The position numbers were made by a program, and so were the translations under genes. The notes beneath the pieces are model-generated. The model was not told the origin of the DNA. It ran no database searches and worked only from the letters and a program-made list of their open reading frames with translations. Below are positions 28,175 to 36,680 of a stretch of DNA of 64,000 nucleotides, piece after piece. The stretch comes from an uncultured Alphaproteobacteria bacterium. GTDB lineage: Bacteria; Pseudomonadota; Alphaproteobacteria; GCA-2731375. Each line of letters starts with the position of its first letter. The first letter of the stretch is position 1. The DNA lies in NCBI GenBank assembly GCA_951812805.1, contig CATOSZ010000003.1, forward strand, positions 2,186,557 through 2,250,556, read 5' to 3'.

Positions 28175-30274
28175 CTACTCCCCCTCTCCGCCGATTTCGG
28201 CGACGAGATTTCCCATGGCGTCGACCCACAGCCGGTCGCCCGGGCCGATCAGGCAGGTGCTTTCCCGCTCCTCCACCAGGGCCGGGCCCGCGACCTCGTC
28301 GCCGGCCGCCAGGGCGTAGCGGTCGAAGACCGGACAATCGAGCGGCCCCGTCTCCGGGAAATAGACCTGCCGGGTGCCCTTGCGGGCCGTCGCGTTTTCA
28401 TCGCCCGCGCGCGCCACCAGGCGATAGCCGGTTTCGGCGATGGCCGGCATGGGGCCGCTGGCGGCGAGCTTCCAGTTGACGATTTCCAGCCCGCGCGGCA
28501 GGCCCCGCATGGCGAAGACCGCCTCGTAGGCATCCTCGAACAGCGCCTCCAGTCGCGCCAGCGCGTCCGCCGGATCGACCTCCGGCGGCAGAACGACCTC
28601 GACCTCGTAGCCCTGGCCCCGGTAGCGCATGTCGAGGCGGCGGTCGAGCTGGACGTCCGCCGCCGCAACACCGGCGGCCTGGAGATAGCCGGCGGCCTCC
28701 GCCGCCAGATCGGCGAACTTCGCGGCGAAACCGGCGCCGTCCAGGTCGGCGAGCGCGCGCTTGTCGGAGCGGATGATCTCGTAGCTGATCGGGCAGGCGA
28801 GCAGGCCGATCGCGGACATGACGCCGGCGCCGGCGGGATAGACGACCCGGGCGATCTTCAGCTTGCGGGCGATGCGGGCGGCGTGCACCGGGCCCGAGCC
28901 GCCGAAGGCGACCATGGCGCAACGGCGATGATCGATGCCGCGCTCCGCCGCGTGGACGCGGAAGGCGCGGACCACGTCCTCGTTGACGGTTTCATGCACG
29001 CCCCAGCCGGCCCTGGTGGCGGTGAGCGCGAGTGGTGCCGCGAGGGTCGCCTGGATCGCGCCGTCGGCGGCCGCGGCGTCGAGCGCCATCGTCCCGCCGA
29101 GGAAGAAGCCGGGATCGAGATAGCCGAGCGCCAGGTTGGCGTCGGTGAGCGTGGCGGCCGCGCCGTCGCGGCCGTAGCAGGCCGGGCCCGGGTCGGCGCC
29201 GGCGCTTTCCGGTCCGACCCGGATCAGGCCGCGTTGGTCGACCCGGGCGATGCCGCCGCCGCCGGAGCCGATCTCGATCATGTCGATGACCGGGATCTTC
29301 AGGGGCAGGCCGCTGCCCTTCTTGAAGCCGTGCACGCGGGCGATCTCGAGGCTGTCCTGGCGCATCGGCCGGTGATCGATGATGAGGGCGCCCTTGGTCG
29401 TGGTGCCGCCCATGTCGAAGGACAGCAGGTCCGGCTGGTCCAGCCGTTGGCCGAGGATGGCGCACATCAGCGCGCCCGCCGCCGGACCGGATTCGATCAG
29501 GCGGACGGGAAAGCGGCGCGCCGTCGCGGGCGCGGCGGCCCCGCCGCTCGAGGTCATCAGCCGAAAGGCCCCGGTGAAGCCCAGGGCGTGCAGCCCATCC
29601 TCCAGGCGCGCGAGATATCGATCGGCGAGCGGCTGGGTATAGGCATTGACGGTGGTCGTGGTGAAGCGCTCGAACTCCCACATGAAGGGGGAGACTTCGC
29701 TCGACAGGCTGAGATAGAGGTCGGGAAAGCGCGCCGCGACGGCCTCCGCCACGGCCTTCTCGTGCGCCGGGTTGGCGTAGGCGTGCAGCAGGCAGATCGC
29801 CAGCGCGTCGATGCCTTCCTCGCGGACCAGGTCCTCGACCGCCGAAACCGCGCCGTCGAGGTCGAGGGGTGTTTCCACCTCGCCGGTATGCAGGACCCTT
29901 TCGGCGACCTCGCGGCGCCGGGGCCGGGGCACGATCGGCTCGGGAAAGCCGAGCCGCAGGTCCCACATGTCGTAGCGCTGTTCCTTGCCGATGGTCAGCA
30001 GGTCGCGAAAGCCGGCCGTCGTCAGCTGGCCGGTTCGGCCGCCGCGCCGTTCGATCACCGCGTTGGTGACGAGCGTCGTGCCATGGACGAGGTCGCCGAT
30101 CTCCGAGGGCGCACAGCCCTGCTCGCGCGTCAGCGCCTCGATGCCGGCGAGCACGGCGGTCGAGGGATCGTCCGGCGTGGTCAGACGTTTGTGCACGCGG
30201 ATCTCTCCGCTCGCCCCCGCCAGCAGCGCGAAGTCCGTGAAGGTGCCGCCGACGTCGACGCCCAGGCGATACAT
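28175..30274 (-). CDS. Hydantoinase A / oxoprolinase-family ATPase subunit
   Basis: A 699-residue HyuA-like protein. The N-terminus YRLGVDVGGTFTDFALL is the phosphate-binding start of the acetate/sugar kinase fold. VHGTTLVTNAVIERRGG, LLSFDMGGTTTKGALI and AMVAFGGSGPVHAARIARKL follow, all conserved in the family. The C-terminal domain runs from about 520. It should bind and hydrolyse ATP to activate the substrate carbonyl for the HyuB subunit. It lies 15 nt downstream of the molybdopterin oxidoreductase gene. Confidence 0.93.
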   Translation of the reverse strand: MYRLGVDVGGTFTDFALLAGASGEIRVHKRLTTPDDPSTAVLAGIEALTREQGCAPSEIGDLVHGTTLVTNAVIERRGGRTGQLTTAGFRDLLTIGKEQRYDMWDLRLGFPEPIVPRPRRREVAERVLHTGEVETPLDLDGAVSAVEDLVREEGIDALAICLLHAYANPAHEKAVAEAVAARFPDLYLSLSSEVSPFMWEFERFTTTTVNAYTQPLADRYLARLEDGLHALGFTGAFRLMTSSGGAAAPATARRFPVRLIESGPAAGALMCAILGQRLDQPDLLSFDMGGTTTKGALIIDHRPMRQDSLEIARVHGFKKGSGLPLKIPVIDMIEIGSGGGGIARVDQRGLIRVGPESAGADPGPACYGRDGAAATLTDANLALGYLDPGFFLGGTMALDAAAADGAIQATLAAPLALTATRAGWGVHETVNEDVVRAFRVHAAERGIDHRRCAMVAFGGSGPVHAARIARKLKIARVVYPAGAGVMSAIGLLACPISYEIIRSDKRALADLDGAGFAAKFADLAAEAAGYLQAAGVAAADVQLDRRLDMRYRGQGYEVEVVLPPEVDPADALARLEALFEDAYEAVFAMRGLPRGLEIVNWKLAASGPMPAIAETGYRLVARAGDENATARKGTRQVYFPETGPLDCPVFDRYALAAGDEVAGPALVEERESTCLIGPGDRLWVDAMGNLVAEIGGEGE

Positions 30275-30289
30275 GACGTTCGCTCCGCC

Positions 30290-32311
30290 CTACAGGGTGA
30301 CGGCCGCAACGCGGACGTCCACGCCGTGCAGCGCCGTGCTGTCGCCCATGTCGCTGCGCAGGCCCGGGTTGAGGGCGTTGACGTTCAGACCCTCCGCCGC
30401 ATGGCCCGGCCAGCGGCCCTTCGGCGCCCAGGCGACACCCTTCGGCGTCAGGGCGTCGACGGCGACGGCCATGGCGAGCTCGCCCGTCTCGTTCCACACC
30501 CGTGCCGTCGCACCGGTGGCGAGGCCGAGGGCGCGGGCGTCGTCGGGATGCAACGTGACGGTGGCGGGATCGGTGCGGGCGCGGATGCGGGCCTCGTTGT
30601 CGTAGGAAGAGTTCATGTGCCACTCGCTCGCCGGCGTCAGCAGGCGCAACATGTCGGGGGCCGGGCGGGGCAGCGGGTCGGGTTGCGGGGTGCGGGGATG
30701 GCCGTCGGCCTCGGCCGCTGCACTCGCCAATTCGATTCTCCCCGACGGCGTCGGGAAGGCGAGATCGGACCACAGCACGACCGGCTCGGGCGAGGGATAG
30801 ATCGTGCCCTGCGCCTTGAGCTCGGCAAAGTCGAAATCGAAGGGGGCCAGCAGGTGATCGAGGATGTCCGCGTCGCTTTCGTAGAGCGCCGGTTCGTCCA
30901 GGCCCATGGCCGTGGCGAGGCGGCGAAAGATCTCCTGGTTGGGCAGCGCCTGGCCCGGCGGTTCCGCCGCCTTGCTCTGCGCACCGAGGGAGAGGTGGAA
31001 GTAGGAGCCGACGAGATCGTCGAACTCGAGGAAACTCGCCGCCGGCAGCACGATGTCCGCATGGCGCGCGCTGTCGGTCATGAAGAGGTCGGCGACGACG
31101 GTGAACAGCTCTTCCGAGCGGAGCGCCGCCAGCAGCCGCTGCTGGTCCGGGTTGGAGGCGGCGATGTTGATGTTCCAGAGGAGGAGAGCGGTATCCGGCG
31201 GCGCCGTCTCCAGATGCGCGCGGAGGTCCATGTGGCTCAATGGCGCGGCCTGGTGGCGGCGCAGGTCGGCGCGGCCGACATAGCCCATGTCGACGCCGCG
31301 CGTCGTGCCCTTGCCGTTGAGGAAACAGAGCCCCGAGCCGGGCTTGCCGATATTGCCGGTGAGCGCCGGCAGCATCGCCGCGGCGCGGAAGGCGTTGCCG
31401 CCCGTCGGCGCCCGGCAGAGTGCCTGGCCGAGCCACAGCATCGCCGGCCCCGCCCCGTAGGCCGCTGCCGCGCGTTCGATATCGGCCGCGGGCACGCCGG
31501 TCGCCTCGGCCGCGCGGGCGGGGGACCAGGCCTCGATCAGGGGGGCCAGCGCCTCGAAGCCGGTCGTGTGGGCGGCGATGAAGGCCTCGTCCAGGCGCCC
31601 GGTGGCGCGAAGCGCGTGCAGCAGCCCGAAGGCCAGCGCCGAGTCCGTGCCGGGGAAGGGGCGCAGGTGGATGTCGGCACGCTTCGCCGTCGGGGTCGAA
31701 ATCGGGTCGATGACGATCAGCGTGCCGGGAAACTCCGCCAGCCAATGCTTGTCGGCGTGCGGGCCGCTCGCCGAGGGGTTGGCGCCCCAGACGACGAGGC
31801 AGCTCGAGTCCCGCGCGGTCCTCGGGTCGAAGCCGGTGGCACTCTCGCCCAAGACATAGCCGAGCGCGACGTGGCCGGAGAGGTTGCAGATCGAGTCCGG
31901 TTCCACCTCCCGCGCGCCGATGTGGTTGAAGAAGCGCATGGGGAACTGGTTGGCGAGGGCGGAGCAGGTGCCGGTGTAATGCGCCGTCAGGATGTCGTGG
32001 CGCCGCTCGTCGTCGATCAGCCGACCGAGATGCCGGGCGATGTCGCCGAGCGCCTCGTCCCAGGAGATTTCCTCGAAGGCGCCGCTGCCTTTCGGGCCGC
32101 TTCGGCGCAGCGGCGTGGTCAGCCGTGCCGCGGGGTCGCGCCAGACGCCGTTGTAGGCGAGCGTGCATTTGCCGCAGAGCGAGCCGCGATTGGCCGGGTG
32201 GTCGCCATCGCCGGTCACCCGGTCGATCTCGCCGTCCTTCAGAACGACGCGGATGCCGCAACTGTCGTAGCAGTCGCGCGGGCAGGTGGTGCGGACGTAG
32301 CTTTCGGTCAT
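30290..32311 (-). CDS. Molybdopterin-dependent oxidoreductase (DMSO reductase / formate dehydrogenase family)
   Basis: The 673-residue protein starts TTCPRDCYDSCG and has GSLCGKC, giving four cysteines (C10, C14, C18, C46) for a 4Fe-4S cluster. The molybdopterin-guanine-dinucleotide domains follow (NHIGAREVEPDSICNLSG, VVWGANPSASGPH and a C-terminal SYDNEARIRARTDP / LHPDDARALGL dinucleotide-binding domain). No Tat signal is seen, so it is probably cytoplasmic. The metal-ligand region near residue 136 reads ICNLSG. No partner subunit lies nearby. The substrate might be an intermediate of the pathway encoded around it. The frame upstream of 32311 is a shadow. Confidence 0.88.
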   Translation of the reverse strand: MTESYVRTTCPRDCYDSCGIRVVLKDGEIDRVTGDGDHPANRGSLCGKCTLAYNGVWRDPAARLTTPLRRSGPKGSGAFEEISWDEALGDIARHLGRLIDDERRHDILTAHYTGTCSALANQFPMRFFNHIGAREVEPDSICNLSGHVALGYVLGESATGFDPRTARDSSCLVVWGANPSASGPHADKHWLAEFPGTLIVIDPISTPTAKRADIHLRPFPGTDSALAFGLLHALRATGRLDEAFIAAHTTGFEALAPLIEAWSPARAAEATGVPAADIERAAAAYGAGPAMLWLGQALCRAPTGGNAFRAAAMLPALTGNIGKPGSGLCFLNGKGTTRGVDMGYVGRADLRRHQAAPLSHMDLRAHLETAPPDTALLLWNINIAASNPDQQRLLAALRSEELFTVVADLFMTDSARHADIVLPAASFLEFDDLVGSYFHLSLGAQSKAAEPPGQALPNQEIFRRLATAMGLDEPALYESDADILDHLLAPFDFDFAELKAQGTIYPSPEPVVLWSDLAFPTPSGRIELASAAAEADGHPRTPQPDPLPRPAPDMLRLLTPASEWHMNSSYDNEARIRARTDPATVTLHPDDARALGLATGATARVWNETGELAMAVAVDALTPKGVAWAPKGRWPGHAAEGLNVNALNPGLRSDMGDSTALHGVDVRVAAVTL

Positions 32312-32319
32312 GGCGGGCC

Positions 32320-33117
32320 TCAAACGGTTTCCAGCAGCTTGCGCATGTCTTCGCCGAGACGGCCGAAGGCGGCCTTGAGGATCATGCGGTCCCAGCCGAT
32401 GCAGAAGTGGCGTACGCCGAGGTCTAGGTAGCGTTTGGCCTGTTCCGGCTCGGCGATCTCGATGCGCGGCGCGATGCCGTATTCGAGCGATTTCGCGATC
32501 ACCCGTTCCTCGTGCGGCCGGATGTCTTCGGAGAACATCATGCCCGGCCGGCCGAGGGAGACGCCGAAATCGGCCGGTCCCCATTGTGTCATGTCGACGC
32601 CGAGCTCGCGGGCGCGGGTGAGCACCGCGTCGATATCGTCCACCGCCGCGGCCTTCTCGATCATGATGGCGAAGACGACGTCGGCGAGGCTGGAGAGATA
32701 ACTCTCCGGCTCGTAGCCGGCGAGCGCCGGGCGGCGCAGCTTCACGCCCATGCGCCCGCCGCTTTTCGGTGTGTCGATGCGGATGGTGTCGTGGCAGGCG
32801 GCGACGTCGTCGTCGGTGCGGATGTCGGTGAACAGCACGGAATGGAAGCCGGCACCGATCGCCGCCTGGGCCCAGAAGCCCTGCGATTCCTGGTCCAGCT
32901 TGATCATCATCGGCAGGTTCGCGCACTGCGCCGCGCGGGCCAGGTGATACAGCCCGTCCATGGTGAAGCTGGCGTATTCCGCGCCGAACTCCGCATAGTC
33001 GAACAGGCCGAGATCGCCGACGATCTCCGCCAGGTCCGGGTCGGGCGAGAGCAGATGCGTGGACAAGGTCGGCTTGCCGGCGTCGAGCACCTTGCGGAAA
33101 CTGTTCTGGAGGATCAT
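32320..33117 (-). CDS. HpcH/HpaI-family aldolase
   Basis: A 265-residue TIM-barrel aldolase of the HpcH/HpaI/citrate-lyase group. Its pattern includes GDLGLFDYAEFGAEY, IKLDQESQGFWAQAAIGAG, a central FAIMIEKAAAVDDIDAVL with the metal-ligand glutamate, and WGPADFGVSLGRPG with the aspartate. Such enzymes cleave 4-hydroxy-2-oxo acids to pyruvate and an aldehyde. The ATG at 33117 overlaps the SDR stop (ATGA) and 8 nt separate its end from the next gene. A pyruvate-forming aldolase late in a ring-degradation route fits. Confidence 0.9.
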   Translation of the reverse strand: MILQNSFRKVLDAGKPTLSTHLLSPDPDLAEIVGDLGLFDYAEFGAEYASFTMDGLYHLARAAQCANLPMMIKLDQESQGFWAQAAIGAGFHSVLFTDIRTDDDVAACHDTIRIDTPKSGGRMGVKLRRPALAGYEPESYLSSLADVVFAIMIEKAAAVDDIDAVLTRARELGVDMTQWGPADFGVSLGRPGMMFSEDIRPHEERVIAKSLEYGIAPRIEIAEPEQAKRYLDLGVRHFCIGWDRMILKAAFGRLGEDMRKLLETV

Positions 33118-33857
33118 CGGATCGACCTCCCGCCGTCGACCGGCACGGCGAGCCCGGTCATGAAAGAGGCGTCGTCGGACGCCAGGAAGGCGATCAGCGC
33201 CGCCACCTCGTCGGGGCGGGCGAGGCGGCCGATCGGATGCTTGGCGACGACGGCCTGGCGCATCGCCTCGGCGTCGTTGACGCTGTCGAACATGGACTGG
33301 ATCATCTCCGTGTCGATCGAGCCCGGACAGACGCAGTTCACCCGGATGCCGTCGGCCGTATGGTCGAGGGCCATCGCCATGGTCAGCGCCATGACACCGC
33401 CCTTGGACGCGGAATAGGCGACCGTGCGGGTGTTGCCGCGGATCGAGTTGATCGAGGCGAGGTTGACGATCGCCCCGCCACCCCGCGCGCGTAGGCGCGG
33501 TACGGCCATCTTGCCGCCGCGAAACACCGAGGCCAAGTTGATGTCGAGCACGCGCCACCAGGACTCTTCGCTCGCCTCCTCGACCGTGCCGAACTCGATG
33601 ACGCCGGCGTTGTTGACCAGGATATCGAGGCCGCCGTGCGCCGCGTCGACATGCGCGCCCGCGCGTTCCCAATCCTCGGCTTTGGTGACGTCGAGGACGA
33701 TGGCGTCGTGTCCTTCCGCGCCGGCCAGCTGCGTCTCGTCCAGCACGCCGGCCACCACCGTGGCGCCCTCGGCCGCCAGGCGGGCGGCCGTCGCCCGGCC
33801 GATGCCTGTGCCCGCGCCGGTCACCAGCGCTACCTTGTTCGCGAACCTGTCCATCAC
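33114..33857 (-). CDS. Short-chain dehydrogenase/reductase
   Basis: A classical 247-residue SDR. The NAD(P)-binding TGAGTGIG is near residue 14, LVNNAGVIEFG is at about 80-90, a serine lies in LASINSIRG, and the catalytic pair is YSASKGG near 150. The C-terminus GLAVPVDGGRSIR is typical. D37-like acidic context is absent after the second strand, so cofactor preference is unclear. It is 28 nt downstream of another SDR and overlaps the aldolase gene. It probably oxidises an alcohol intermediate of the pathway. Confidence 0.92.
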   Translation of the reverse strand: MMDRFANKVALVTGAGTGIGRATAARLAAEGATVVAGVLDETQLAGAEGHDAIVLDVTKAEDWERAGAHVDAAHGGLDILVNNAGVIEFGTVEEASEESWWRVLDINLASVFRGGKMAVPRLRARGGGAIVNLASINSIRGNTRTVAYSASKGGVMALTMAMALDHTADGIRVNCVCPGSIDTEMIQSMFDSVNDAEAMRQAVVAKHPIGRLARPDEVAALIAFLASDDASFMTGLAVPVDGGRSIR

Positions 33858-33885
33858 CGCATCCTCCCCGTTCCGCCTCGTATCA

Positions 33886-34626
33886 TCACGCCGCCAGCCA
33901 GCCGCCGTCCAGCACCAGGGTCGAGCCGCTGGCGAAGGTCGCCTCGTCGGAGAGCAGCCAGCAGACCCCGTTGGCGATCTCCTCCGGGCGGCCGAAGCGC
34001 TGCATGGCGTGGCGGGTTCGCGACCGCTCCCGTGCCGAACCGGGGTCCGACTGGCGTGACATGGAGCGTTGGAACATCGCGGTCTCCGTCGCGCCCGGTG
34101 CCACCGCGTTGACCCGGATGTCGTCCTCGGCGAGCTCGAAGGCGGCGGTCTTGGTCAGGCTGACGACGGCACCCTTGGAGGCGATGTAGGCCGCGTTCAT
34201 CTTGCCGCCGGCGAAGGCCAGCTGCGAGGCGATGGTGACGATCGATCCGCCGCCGCCCGCCCGCATCATCGGAACCGCGGCGACCATCCAGCGCCAGGTC
34301 GCCTTCACGTTGATGGCGAAGATGCGATCCCAGACCTCGGGATCGATCTCGGTGAGCGCCAGGCCGCTCTCCGAAATCCCGGCGATGGTGGCGAGACCGT
34401 CGAGCCGATCCGTGCCGCCCATGACCTCGGCGATGAACGCCTCGTCGGTGACGTCACCGGCGCGCGTCGTCAGGCCTGCGGACGGGGTGAGCGCGGCGAG
34501 GCCCGCCTCGTCCCGGTCGACGCCGATGACCCGTGCGCCCTCGGCCAATGCCTTGCGAACCGTTTCCCGACCGATGCCGGACGCGGCGCCCGTTACCACG
34601 ATGACCTTGTCGTCAAGCCTTGCCAT
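33886..34626 (-). CDS. Short-chain dehydrogenase/reductase, first gene of the catabolic operon
   Basis: A 246-residue SDR with TGAASGIG near residue 12, an aspartate after the second strand (VIGVDRDE) favouring NAD, and the catalytic serine in IASQLAFAGGK with YIASKGA near 155. The C-terminus FASGSTLVLDGGWLAA is normal for the family. It is the first gene of the minus-strand string that runs down to 20570 and begins 285 nt from the divergent TRAP gene. The unusual ISESGLALTEID replaces the common NNAG block: the segment reads LATIAGISESG, so the NAG motif is partly altered. Confidence 0.9.
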   Translation of the reverse strand: MARLDDKVIVVTGAASGIGRETVRKALAEGARVIGVDRDEAGLAALTPSAGLTTRAGDVTDEAFIAEVMGGTDRLDGLATIAGISESGLALTEIDPEVWDRIFAINVKATWRWMVAAVPMMRAGGGGSIVTIASQLAFAGGKMNAAYIASKGAVVSLTKTAAFELAEDDIRVNAVAPGATETAMFQRSMSRQSDPGSARERSRTRHAMQRFGRPEEIANGVCWLLSDEATFASGSTLVLDGGWLAA

Positions 34627-34759
34627 GACCCGTTCCTCCCGTTCCTGTGCCGGGGCTCACGATGCTCGGCGCGGCGCAGCGGTGCAAGTCAATTGAGGGC
34701 AAGGAACCAGCGGTAGTCATCATTGACGGCGGTTCGATGAATACATTTCGAATACCGGT

Positions 34760-34788
34760 TTGACTATTTCCGCGCCAGCACGTTTAAA
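34760..34788 (+). promoter_or_regulatory. Candidate sigma-70 promoter of the TRAP operon
   Basis: TTGACT (34760-34765) and TTTAAA (34783-34788) are separated by exactly 17 nt, 124 nt upstream of the dctP-like start. The intergenic stretch 34627-34911 is noticeably less GC-rich than the genes around it. The SDR operon on the other strand must also start here, but I could not pick its promoter. Confidence 0.45.
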
Positions 34789-34911
34789 TGCGCCGACTTT
34801 CGACTCACGTGCCGCCACAAGGCTGGAACATCGGGAGCGGGGGGTACCTCGACCGAGGACCACAGCCGGGACCAGGGGGTCCCGGATATGGAATATAGGG
34901 AGACGTCTAAC

Positions 34912-35982
34912 ATGGCGAAATCGATCCTTTCGCGCGCGACGGCCGTTCTCGCCGGCGGCGCTTTCGCGCTGGCCGCGAGCGCCGCGGGCGCGGAGGTCCA
35001 GAAGGTCAGCCTCAAGGCTGTCGGCACCTGGGCCAACCTGACCAACTACTACGACTACGAGAAGCCCTTCTATCAGGAGCGGCTCGGCAAGGCGTCCGGC
35101 GGCAAGGTCAAGGCGCAGATCAACCCGATCACCGAACTCGGCCTGAAGGGCTGGGAAGTGATGCGGCTGTTGAAGCTCGGCGTCTTCGACGTCAGCCACG
35201 GCGTTTACGGTTATGTCGCGTCGGAAGATCCGGCGCTCGAGGGCGTGGACCTGTCCAGCGCCTCCAAGGACTTCGCCGAGAGCCGCAAGGTGGTCGAGGC
35301 CTACGAGCCGGTCATCGCCAAGCGCTTCGACAAGGTCTTCGGCGCCAAGTATCTCTACACCTTCCGCTGGCCGAGCCAGATGATCTGGTGCAACGCGCCG
35401 GTCAACTCCCTGGCGGACCTGAAGGGCAAGAAGATCCGCGTCTATTCGACCACGCTCGGTGACTTCGTGAACGGCGTCGGCGGCACCTCCGTCACCATCG
35501 CCTTCGCCGAGGTCGTGCCCGCCCTGCAGAAGGGCGTCGCCGACTGCGGTATCACCGGCACCATGCCGGCCTTCCAGGCCAAGTGGCACGAAGTGATCAC
35601 CCACGCCATGCTGCTTCCCGTCGGCGCCGGCCTCGGCTTCGCCGCGATGAGCAACAAGAAGTGGAACGCCCTCAACGGCGACACGCAGCGCTTCTTCCTC
35701 GACCAGTACAACAAGCTCGGCGAAGAGCAGTGGGCCAACGCCAAGGCCGAGGACGACGAGGCTTTCGCGTGCCTCTCGGGCGACTCCAAGTGGGGCAAGT
35801 GCACCAAGGGCACGCCCGGCACGGTCAAGCTGCTGCAGCCGGGTCCGGCCGACCTCAAGGCGCGTGAGACGATCCTTTCGGACTTCGTTCTCAAGGCCTG
35901 GGCCAACCGGTGCAGTGACGAGTGCGTGAACGACTGGAACGCCACGGCCGCCTCGGTCGTCGGTGTGAAGGCCAAGAAGTAA
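34912..35982 (+). CDS. dctP: TRAP transporter periplasmic solute-binding protein (DctP-like)
   Basis: The 356-residue protein has a signal peptide (ILSRATAVLAGGAFALAASAAGA, cut near residue 27). It follows the DctP pattern: WANLTNYYDYEKPFYQERL, then the NSLADLKGKKIRVYSTTLGDFV segment, which holds the arginine that binds the substrate carboxylate, and ADCGITGTMPAFQAKWHEV. The frame opens at 34888, but the signal peptide favours ATG 34912. It delivers an organic acid to the membrane subunits encoded next. A hairpin separates it from dctQ. The ligand is unknown. Confidence 0.93.
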   Translation: MAKSILSRATAVLAGGAFALAASAAGAEVQKVSLKAVGTWANLTNYYDYEKPFYQERLGKASGGKVKAQINPITELGLKGWEVMRLLKLGVFDVSHGVYGYVASEDPALEGVDLSSASKDFAESRKVVEAYEPVIAKRFDKVFGAKYLYTFRWPSQMIWCNAPVNSLADLKGKKIRVYSTTLGDFVNGVGGTSVTIAFAEVVPALQKGVADCGITGTMPAFQAKWHEVITHAMLLPVGAGLGFAAMSNKKWNALNGDTQRFFLDQYNKLGEEQWANAKAEDDEAFACLSGDSKWGKCTKGTPGTVKLLQPGPADLKARETILSDFVLKAWANRCSDECVNDWNATAASVVGVKAKK

Positions 35983-36005
35983 CGCACTTCGACGGCGAAC
36001 GAACA

Positions 36006-36038
36006 GCGGGCGCCGCTCCCACCCGGGGCGGCGCCCGC
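36006..36038 (+). promoter_or_regulatory. Intercistronic hairpin between dctP and dctQ
   Basis: An 11-bp perfect inverted repeat (GCGGGCGCCGC and its complement) with an 11-nt loop fills the gap between the binding-protein and membrane-subunit genes. No T-run follows. It mirrors the hairpin at 18426-18457 in the Liv-type operon and likely serves to raise binding-protein expression relative to the membrane subunits. Confidence 0.65.
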
Positions 36039-36058
36039 AAGTTCAAGGGAGCGGGGAG

Positions 36059-36679
36059 ATGATGCTCGATAGTCTGCTGGAAAGAACCACACGGCTCTCG
36101 CGGGTGCTCGTCTGGGTTGGCGGCAGCCTGCTGGTGTTTGCGGCATTGCTGACGACGACGGACGTCATTCTCAGGAAACTGATCAGCTTCTCCTTCGCCG
36201 GCGCCGACGAAATCGCGGGCTATCTCTTCGCGGTGTCGACGGCCTTGGCCTACGCCTACACGATTTTGCAACGCGGCAACGTGCGGATCGACGCGCTCTA
36301 TCTCGTGTTGCCCCGCATCGTTCGGCTCGGCCTCGACGTGTTCGGCTTCCTGCTCCTCGCCGGTCTGATGGCATTCATGACCGAGCGGGCGTTCGATGTC
36401 TGGACAAACAGTCTGGAAAACGACTCGGTCTCGATCACGCCCCTGGTGACGCCCCTGGCGCTGCCCCAGGGCTTCTGGTTCGTCGGCCTCGCTTTTGCCA
36501 TGGCGATCGTCCTCCTGGTGCTCATCCGCCTGATCGTCGCGATCTTCCAACGCGATACGGCGCGGATCACGCAACTGGTCGGCGCCCGCAGCCTCGAGGA
36601 AGAGGTGGCGGAAGAAATGGCGCATGCCGAGGCGGAACTCGCGCGCGAACATCAACTGATGGACAAGAGGGAGGACTGA
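36059..36679 (+). CDS. dctQ: TRAP transporter small membrane subunit (DctQ-like)
   Basis: A 206-residue protein with four hydrophobic segments (about 18-40, 52-70, 92-112 and 135-165) and the DctQ-type LLTTTDVILRKLISFSFAGADEIAGYLF and TALAYAYTILQRGNVRID stretches. It is longer than the usual 160-180 residues because of an acidic, charged C-terminal tail (LEEEVAEEMAHAEAEL). GGGGAG precedes ATG 36059. It joins the DctM-like subunit to form the importer. One base separates its stop from the next start. Confidence 0.92.
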   Translation: MMLDSLLERTTRLSRVLVWVGGSLLVFAALLTTTDVILRKLISFSFAGADEIAGYLFAVSTALAYAYTILQRGNVRIDALYLVLPRIVRLGLDVFGFLLLAGLMAFMTERAFDVWTNSLENDSVSITPLVTPLALPQGFWFVGLAFAMAIVLLVLIRLIVAIFQRDTARITQLVGARSLEEEVAEEMAHAEAELAREHQLMDKRED

Positions 36680-36680
36680 C

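Noticed and set aside
27875-32431. Plus-strand open frame of about 1500 codons
   Set aside because: It is antisense to hyuB, hyuA and the molybdopterin oxidoreductase, all with clear motifs. Composition is that of an antisense shadow.
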